A stretch of DNA of 64,000 bases, taken from NCBI GenBank assembly GCA_020091685.1, contig CM034594.1, forward strand, positions 34,034,433 to 34,098,432, in the 5' to 3' direction. Each line of letters starts with the position of its first letter. Positions within the stretch are counted from its first letter, which is position 1. Source of the DNA: Lutjanus erythropterus. Lineage: Eukaryota; Chordata; Actinopteri; Lutjaniformes; Lutjanidae. A program made the translations under genes and the position numbers. Below the pieces are notes generated by a model. It had not been told where the DNA came from. It searched no databases and was given only the letters and a program-made list of their open reading frames with translations. Below, piece after piece: positions 61,301 to 64,000 of the stretch.

Positions 61301-64000
61301 CATTATCTACTGTTAGCGGGTACCACTGTTAGCTACTGCTAATGGACACTACAGTTAGATACTGTGAGCTAATACTACTGTTAGCTACTATCAGCTAGTT
61401 AGTAAGTTTTAGTAAGTTAGATAGGACCTGCCAGTCAGTAAGTTTCTAATACGGGCCCAGAACAAAATGGCATGATTTGTTTTTTTAATCTACAGCACAT
61501 TAGAGTCTGTGTTACCTCACACCCAAATCTCAAAGCTCATGTCAGCTTCCTCTTCTGGTCTGGTGTATTTTAAAAACATCACGTCATCCTTGGGTAAAGA
61601 GGCCAGGCCTGAAGTGACCCAATGTGTGTGTGTTTGTGTGTGTTTCTGTGTTTTCTGGCAGTGCAGGAAACCACGCCTCTGCAGTGTACACAGGCTCTTG
61701 GGGCCTGGATTTAAGCGTGGTGTGAGCAGGGTGGCAGGGAAATGAAAGAGGGCCGTAACGATGGAGGCAGAGACGGAGTCAGACAATCCTGTCAGTGTTC
61801 AGGTTGCTGCTCCCTCTCTGCTCCACTTTAAACCCTGCTTTCCTGCCTGTTTTTAATTAGCAGGACTGAGCTGTTTGTTGCTTTCAGATGTTTTATTAGT
61901 TCATTTCAGAGATCACAGCCGCACAACTTAATTGATTCATGAAAAATTCATGATGGATGAGCCTCGCGCACGTCTGTCTCTCTGTGTGTTTGTATCAATA
62001 ATCACTGATGAGCGGTGACCTGATGGGTTCAAACCAGTCTGCATGTATTGATCGGGGTGTGTGTCTCTGTCTCCTCTCCCAGTATTCAGCTCTCTAGACA
62101 TGTCTCGATCGGTGTCGGTGACGGCGGCGGGTCAGTGTCGTCTGGCCCCGCTCATCCAAGTCATCCTGGACTGCAGCCACCTGTATGACTACACCGTCAA
62201 GCTGCTGTTTAAGCTGCACTCCTGTGAGTGACACACACCTCTGTTGGTCAAACTGCACAACTACAGCCTCAGTAGACACAGCACAGTTAAAGGGAGATGC
62301 CACCTATTATAATAATTTTCCTACAACACAGCGCAGTTAGTCATTCTTTATAAATGTTTATCAAATCTATAAATCAGTGGTCATCAGTTGAGCTGTCATT
62401 CTGAAGTGAACTTGTTAACAGGTGTGAATTTAAGTTTTAACCTTGCTTGGGAGCCAGAACTTCAACAAAACTCTTATTTGTCAACCAACTGGTCACATCA
62501 ATCGAATCAGTCATTTTTATCCCAAACATTCATGAGGGAGGTGCGCATTCATGGGATTTGCTCATAACTTAGACTGAGACTAGTGAACTAGTCTAAATGT
62601 AAGCTTCAGTTTAATCATCAGGGAGTTAATCTTCAGTAACGTCCCTAATCAGCAGACTCAACATCCCCAAACTGATGAACAAGGCGACTTGTTCTGCTCC
62701 ATTTGTGGACACGTTTCATTCACAAAAATGTCACCTGACAGCAAGACGCAGAACTGATCAGAAATCAGTAAGAGCACTGTCAATAGCAGCAGTTAATATC
62801 ATTGTCAATTAATCAGCTGATTATTTTCATGATGGATCATTTAGTCTATTAAATGTCAAAAAGTGAAAAAAAAAACATCCAACTTCAACAATCACAATTC
62901 AAAATCAATTCAATAGTCAGAATCACAACTTTCCAGATCCAATAGTGATGTCATCAGGTTGCTTGTTTTATCAGACCATCAATGCGAAACTGAAAAATAT
63001 TTAATTTACTAAAAACAAGAAGCAAATTTCCCGTTTTTGCTCTTCAATCAACTAATTGTTGCAGCTCCAATCAGTGGTTGGACTTGAATCAGTCAGTCAA
63101 ACTTTATTTGTACAGCACCAGCAACAGATGACTGGCAAACCAATAATAAGACAGAACAAGTAAAGACTTTAATAGAACTAAAAAGTGAAATAAAAGCTTT
63201 AGAGAAAATCGAGTTATATAAAACCTTCACTGAGAACTAGATAAAATAAATGATAAAGACAAAAGGAAAAAAACTGATAAAAACAAAACAATACTGATAA
63301 TAAGAAAATAACTGCTAATGGTGAATAAAATGAAGTAAAAGTGAATACAATTATGCTGCATAACTTCAGTAAAATAAGTGAAAAAAGTCTCTAAACCATT
63401 TTTACTCAAAAGTCAGGCTGAAGAGATAGATGTTTAAATATTTCAACAACTGAAACAATTACTGTTGAAAATGTTACTACAGTTGTCAATGATGAAGCGC
63501 CCTGAAAACTAAATTACCAAGTCACAATGAATTTGATAATATAGTGAAGAGAATATTAATTTTGCATTAGCTTAAGTTTATTTTAGTTATACGACTCACA
63601 TGACTCATATGACAGATCTGGACCACTCGAGAGTTTCATTCATTAAAAATTAGCGAAAGCCAGAAACTCTCTTGGAGTCACTCGCTCACTGAGAAACACA
63701 TCTGTTTGTCTGCGTGGTTCTTGTATTAGACTCATCGCCTCTTGAGCAGCCTTGGATTTAGATGTTGTGGTCTGTCTAGCTCTGCTTTAAGCTCTTAAAC
63801 ATCCTGCAGCGCAGAAGTAATTTGTCTGAATACTTCGAATGGGTGAAGCTTTTCTCCAAAGATTCGGAGGTGTCATGCTCCTCTCAGAGGTTTTCAGACC
63901 CTTCGGCTCCTGAGTCCTTTCAAAGCTCCTCTCGATAGACTCAAAAACACCTGAAGTTCACTTTCTACAAGCCTTTTCTCATTTTTAGAAAAGTAGTTTT
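19329..64000 (+). CDS. hip1: hip1, 5' eight coding exons; gene continues past the right edge
   Basis: Huntingtin-interacting protein 1, an endocytic adaptor. Its N-terminal ANTH domain binds phosphoinositides; the later coiled coil and I/LWEQ domain bind clathrin light chain and actin. Exons: 19329-19445, 51976-52039, 53554-53696, 53868-53924, 56253-56333, 58356-58432, 59829-59890, 62083-62223, giving residues 1-247. All joins are in frame, with human-like sequence such as AVSINKAINTQEVAVKEKHA, CILGTHHEKGAHTFW, NAVLCWKFCHVFHKLLRDGH and MFDYLECELNLF. MDRVKSSMQQVPNAIPKV points to HIP1 rather than HIP1R. Intron 2 is a U12 AT-AC intron. Coiled coil and THATCH domains lie outside the window. Confidence 0.96.
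20490..20792 (+). mobile_element. Second copy of the 6811 hAT-like element
   Basis: Shares with 6811-7232, in order: GGATG-ACA-TAAATATCA, GTGATG-CAGTTA, TTTAGTCAGAGCT, AAATCATCCATC, CTACATCTCA, GCATAAACTACA. Shorter and with worn ends. Confidence 0.6.
21104..21148. repeat. (GAT)15 microsatellite
   Basis: Fifteen uninterrupted GAT units. It produces a spurious poly-methionine reading frame. Confidence 0.97.
21555..21593. repeat. C14 and CTCC/CCCT polypyrimidine tract
   Basis: C14 at 21555-21568 continuing as CTCC/CCCT repeats to about 21593; potential G-quadruplex on the minus strand. Confidence 0.85.
22297..23136. mobile_element. Long fold-back element, copy B (complete, 840 bp)
   Basis: Starts TTAAAGGGATAGGTCTGATT and ends AATCTGAACCGTCCCTTTAA, so both termini are TTAA-AGGG in inverted orientation. 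Left-arm words recur reverse-complemented in mirror order: GTGAAGCAGCAG / CTGCTGCTTCTCC, CTGTCAGACAGC, CTCACAGAACACAGG / CGTGTTCTGTGAG, GGTTAGTTTGTTTGCATTAT / ATAACATAAACAAACTAACC. The arms meet near 22730. No open frame. Confidence 0.9.
24230..24640. repeat. Degenerate tandem array rich in CATTACTTTTAGCTAACT
   Basis: The motif CATTACTTTTAGCTAAC(T) followed by ATTTCAACCATTTAGCT recurs about nine times with irregular spacing of 40-60 bp. It is an old minisatellite. Confidence 0.7.
27005..27590. mobile_element. Long fold-back element, copy C (right arm truncated)
   Basis: Starts TTAAAGGGATAGTCTGGATT followed by ATTTGAAGTTGGGTTGTATG. The left arm is intact to about 27380. The right arm begins GTCACACGAGAACACAAAC and CTGTGCTCTGTGAGGTAAAA and fades near GTGGTGAAACTATACTAAAT. 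The right terminus was not found. Confidence 0.8.
28701..28945. repeat. Two adjoining scraps of common fish interspersed repeats
   Basis: 28701-28775 carries CTTTATTTGTAAAGCACTTT, and a similar CTTTATTTGTACAGCACC recurs at 63101. 28835-28945 carries GAAAAACTAGTTGTCCGATT and ACTTGGTGGAAGGGTGTAGC, a word set I recognise from widespread vertebrate repeats. Family names not assigned. Confidence 0.45.
31314..31354. repeat. (AC)20 microsatellite
   Basis: 41 bp of uninterrupted AC. Confidence 0.97.
31490..31715. repeat. Dispersed repeat, ATTAATCGATTAGTTG family
   Basis: AGATTAATCGATTAGTTGTT then GGTCTAGAGTGAAAAATGTC and CAGTCCAAAACCTAAATATG. This is the reverse-strand form of the family at 4770 and 35295. 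Confidence 0.5.
32995..33325 (+). repeat. Dispersed repeat, GGGCTGGGCAATATATC family
   Basis: Begins TAGGGCTGGGCAATATATCA, with GATACGGGACTAGGTATCG, CCTGGTTTTTAAAGGCTGCA and AATATCAAGGTATCTGGGC. A reverse-strand relative lies at 40330-40600 (GCCACCTTTAAAACCAGG, CATATCAAGATATCGATATA). Terminus hAT-like; right end not found. Confidence 0.5.
33974..34012. repeat. Imperfect (AC)n microsatellite
   Basis: AC repeat interrupted by CTC and AG steps. Confidence 0.85.
34050..34442 (+). promoter_or_regulatory. Internal GC-rich promoter-like block of hip1
   Basis: CpG-containing, TATA-less stretch (CAGCCTCGGGCTCCTCGGCG, GGAGCGCGGAGGGCCGGC) standing out from the AT-rich intron and ending at the MDLSKI exon candidate. 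A 32-codon upstream frame (ATG 34136, stop ending 34234) would be in its leader if transcription starts upstream of it. Confidence 0.45.
34443..34460 (+). CDS. hip1: hip1 alternative first exon 1b (candidate)
   Basis: ATGGATCTCAGTAAGATT (MDLSKI) is followed directly by a consensus donor GTAAGT in phase 0, the same phase as exon 1, so it could splice to exon 2 to give MDLSKI-AVSINKAINT. It sits after about 390 bp of GC-rich, TATA-less sequence typical of a promoter, and the ATG context TCATGG has G at +4. The replaced residues 1-39 precede the ANTH core. Inferred from sequence alone. Confidence 0.5.
34838..35060. repeat. Dispersed repeat, ATTAATCGATTAGTTG family
   Basis: AACAAGCAATCGATTAGTTG, ACTATTAAATTACTTACTTG and GATTCCAGCTTCTAGAATTA; a fragment of the family at 35537. 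Confidence 0.5.
35295..35485. repeat. Dispersed repeat, ATTAATCGATTAGTTG family
   Basis: TTTGGGTTGTGGACAAAACA, GATGTCATCTTGGAAACACT, CAGACCAAACAACCAATC and ATAGATTAATCGAAATGAAA, in the same order as 4770-4945. Confidence 0.6.
35537..35785. repeat. Dispersed repeat, ATTAATCGATTAGTTG family
   Basis: AGAGCTGCAGTGACTAATTC at the left, then TTGTGGACAAAACAAGACAT and GACGTCATCTTGGATTTTTG. It is the most complete 5' part of the family in the window. Confidence 0.6.
37362..38166. mobile_element. 805-bp hAT element with perfect 8-bp target duplication
   Basis: Bounded by CAGCGTTTCTCAA and, inverted, CAGGGGTTCTCAA (11 of 13 identical), the hAT/Charlie-type terminus. It is flanked on both sides by the identical 8-mer AGATAAAA (37354-37361 and 38167-38174). 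No transposase frame, so non-autonomous. An internal stretch at about 37680 resembles the ends of the 16670 MITE family. Confidence 0.88.
39134..39183. repeat. (GT)n imperfect microsatellite
   Basis: About 50 bp of GT with TTTGT and GCGT interruptions. Confidence 0.9.
40330..40600 (-). repeat. Reverse copy of the GGGCTGGGCAATATATC repeat
   Basis: GAACATTACATCACTTTACT, GCCACCTTTAAAACCAGG and CATATCAAGATATCGATATA are the reverse complement of words at 33.0-33.3 kb, in mirror order. Confidence 0.5.
41400..41700. repeat. Dispersed repeat shared with 57.4-57.7 kb
   Basis: GAGCATTTAGCAGCTAAAGA, GGAGACCAAAAACAGAG and ATTCATCAGGTG appear in the same order at 57600-57680. Confidence 0.55.
42839..42862. 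repeat. (CCA)8 microsatellite
   Basis: Eight CCA/ACC units in a C-rich context. Confidence 0.9.
43895..43931. repeat. Perfect 16-bp hairpin, 5-nt loop
   Basis: TTCTAATGCTGTTTTG and its exact reverse complement CAAAACAGCATTAGAA are separated by TGAGG. Confidence 0.9.
46749..46771. repeat. (AC)11 microsatellite
   Basis: Uninterrupted AC repeat. Confidence 0.9.
47024..47061. repeat. (CTC)12 microsatellite
   Basis: Uninterrupted CTC/CCT repeat; gives spurious poly-Leu and poly-Arg frames. Confidence 0.93.
48239..48264. repeat. 26-bp perfect spacerless palindrome
   Basis: GACACCAATGCTG followed immediately by its exact reverse complement CAGCATTGGTGTC. It sits in unassigned intron sequence. 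Confidence 0.92.
51976..52039 (+). CDS. hip1: hip1 coding exon 2 (start of ANTH domain)
   Basis: 64 nt, AVSINKAINTQEVAVKEKHA-R plus one base. The exon is followed by ATATCCTTAT, a U12 AT-AC donor. Acceptor CTTCACAG. Human: TVSINKAINTQEVAVKEKHA. Confidence 0.95.
52040..53553 (+). other. hip1 intron 2, a U12-type AT-AC intron
   Basis: Begins ATATCCTTAT right after the conserved KHAR codons and ends CCCTGTCAC. ATCCTTGAC at 53533-53541 is a near-perfect U12 branch site, its adenosine 13 nt from the intron end. Only the AT-AC borders restore the Thr codon and the conserved KHART-CILGTHH. The intron carries fold-back copy D. Confidence 0.95.
52685..53355. mobile_element. Long fold-back element, copy D (inside the AT-AC intron)
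   Basis: Left end TTAAAGGAATATTTCGGATT; right end, inverted, TTAAAGGCATAGTCCAGATT, i.e. TTAA at both borders. The left arm is well kept (GCTGTGGACAGGGTTACCA, TCAGACAGCCTTTTCCGAC, GGTTAGTTTGTTTGTG) and the right arm is more diverged (GGTTAGGTGGGCCC). It occupies 44% of the intron. Confidence 0.85.
53554..53696 (+). CDS. hip1: hip1 coding exon 3 (ANTH core)
   Basis: Completes Thr (A+CC) and encodes CILGTHHEKGAHTFWAAVNR to LLRDGHPN. It begins directly after CCCTGTCAC, an AC-ending acceptor. Donor GTACGT. Confidence 0.95.
53868..53924 (+). CDS. hip1: hip1 coding exon 4
   Basis: 19 codons, VIKDSMRNKADLTDMSRMW; human VLKDSLRYRNELSDMSRMW. Acceptor GCTGCAG, donor GTAAGG. Confidence 0.95.
53925..56252 (+). 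other. hip1 intron 4
   Basis: 2.3 kb. It contains the degenerate ATGAGATAAAAAGTCA tandem array at 55719-56012; the rest shows no exon or clear element. Confidence 0.6.
55719..56012. repeat. Degenerate tandem array, unit about ATTATGAGATAAAAAGTCAA
   Basis: At least ten imperfect units of 20-25 bp built on GAGATAAAAAGTCA(A/C)AATTA. Confidence 0.85.
56253..56333 (+). CDS. hip1: hip1 coding exon 5
   Basis: 27 codons, GHLSEGYGKLCSIYLKLLIT then KMEFHIK; human GHLSEGYGQLCSIYLKLLRT. Acceptor after a C8 tract, donor GTGAGT. Confidence 0.95.
56334..58355 (+). other. hip1 intron 5
   Basis: 2.0 kb, largely occupied by the 57215-57680 dispersed repeat and AT-rich flanks. Confidence 0.6.
57215..57680. 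repeat. Dispersed repeat of about 465 bp, longest copy
   Basis: Its left half matches 10705-10925 and its right half matches 41560-41700, so two partial copies elsewhere overlap different parts of it. No coding capacity; superfamily not assigned. Confidence 0.65.
58356..58432 (+). CDS. hip1: hip1 coding exon 6
   Basis: NPRFPGNLQMSNRQLDEAGE-NDVNN plus two bases; human NPRFPGNLQMSDRQLDEAGE. Acceptor CTTCCAG, donor GTGAGC. Confidence 0.95.
58433..59828 (+). other. hip1 intron 6
   Basis: 1.4 kb, with a short tandem array at 59097-59190 and a scrap resembling the hAT end CTGACCTTTTTGGCTTGT at about 58876. No other feature. Confidence 0.6.
59099..59190. repeat. 23-bp tandem repeat, four copies
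   Basis: GGACCAGGCTATTTAGCCAT-TTG repeated in direct tandem four times with 1-4 changes; weaker relatives extend left to 59057. GGCTATTTAGCC is itself nearly palindromic. Confidence 0.9.
59829..59890 (+). CDS. hip1: hip1 coding exon 7
   Basis: Completes Phe and encodes FQLTVEMFDYLECELNLFLG plus one base; human has LNLFQT at the end. Acceptor CTTTAG, donor GTAAGC. Confidence 0.95.
59891..62082 (+). other. hip1 intron 7
   Basis: 2.2 kb with an (AC)n tract at 59958-59988 and the 60925-61400 minisatellite. No exon seen. Confidence 0.65.
60925..61400. repeat. 26-bp minisatellite, unit CTACTGTTAGCAAACACTAC-CGTTAG
   Basis: About 18 units. Those at 61085-61165 are near-identical while the outer ones have diverged (GTTAGC and ATTAGC variants). 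Each unit carries a GTTAGC...GTTAGCT direct duplication. Confidence 0.88.
62083..62223 (+). CDS. hip1: hip1 coding exon 8
   Basis: VFSSLDMSRSVSVTAAGQCR then LAPLIQVILDCSHLYDYTVK and LLFKLHS plus one base, nearly identical to human. Acceptor CTCCCAG, donor GTGAGT; the following Cys codon is completed outside the window. Confidence 0.96.
62224..64000 (+). other. hip1 intron 8, incomplete
   Basis: Runs to the window edge. It holds fragments of the ATTAATCGATTAGTTG family (about 62795-62900 and 63045-63075) and a TTTATTTGTACAGCACC scrap at about 63101. The next exon (CLPADTLQGHR in human) is not in the window. Confidence 0.6.

Overview
This window is vertebrate nuclear DNA, most likely from a ray-finned (probably percomorph) fish. 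Small exons with GT-AG borders sit in AT-rich introns full of dispersed repeats and microsatellites, with no operon structure. Three protein genes can be rebuilt exon by exon. All three have human counterparts in 7q11.23, the Williams-Beuren region and its distal flank.

Layout. (1) Positions 1-8847, minus strand: the first eleven coding exons of baz1b (WSTF). They carry the WAC region, the basic linker, the DDT domain and the following acidic/basic segment. The PHD finger and bromodomain lie beyond position 1. (2) Positions 8848 to about 9650: the GC-rich baz1b promoter. It is followed by the 3' end of bcl7b, a BAF (SWI/SNF) subunit gene whose six coding exons run 13317 to 10525 on the minus strand and encode 196 residues. 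baz1b and bcl7b are head-to-tail on one strand, as in human. (3) Positions 13318-19328: intergenic, holding several small DNA transposons, several fold-back sequences and one possible orphan first exon near 17.6 kb. (4) Positions 19329 to the right edge, plus strand: the first eight coding exons of hip1 (residues 1-247, including the ANTH domain). Its first intron is 32.5 kb long and contains a second, GC-rich promoter-like block with a possible alternative first exon (34443-34460).

Points of most interest. Two introns are of the minor (U12) class, one of each subtype: baz1b intron 1 (GTATCCTTT, GT-AG) and hip1 intron 2 (ATATCCTTAT, AT-AC). Each has a near-perfect branch site 13-14 nt from its 3' end. 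The residue aligned with human WSTF Cys338, reported as needed for its H2A.X Tyr142 kinase activity, is glycine here. A long fold-back repeat with TTAA-AGGG termini occurs four times (11.8, 22.3, 27.0 and 52.7 kb); one copy lies inside the AT-AC intron and another fills most of a bcl7b intron. A smaller element at 16.7 kb has the same termini. A hAT element at 37.4-38.2 kb has a perfect 8-bp target duplication. The promoter motif TCTCGCGAGA occurs three times, at the bcl7b and baz1b 5' ends.

No RNA gene, CRISPR array, virus or other prokaryote-type system was found. Coordinates rest on reading splice sites and on protein family knowledge recalled from memory; no alignment or database search was run.
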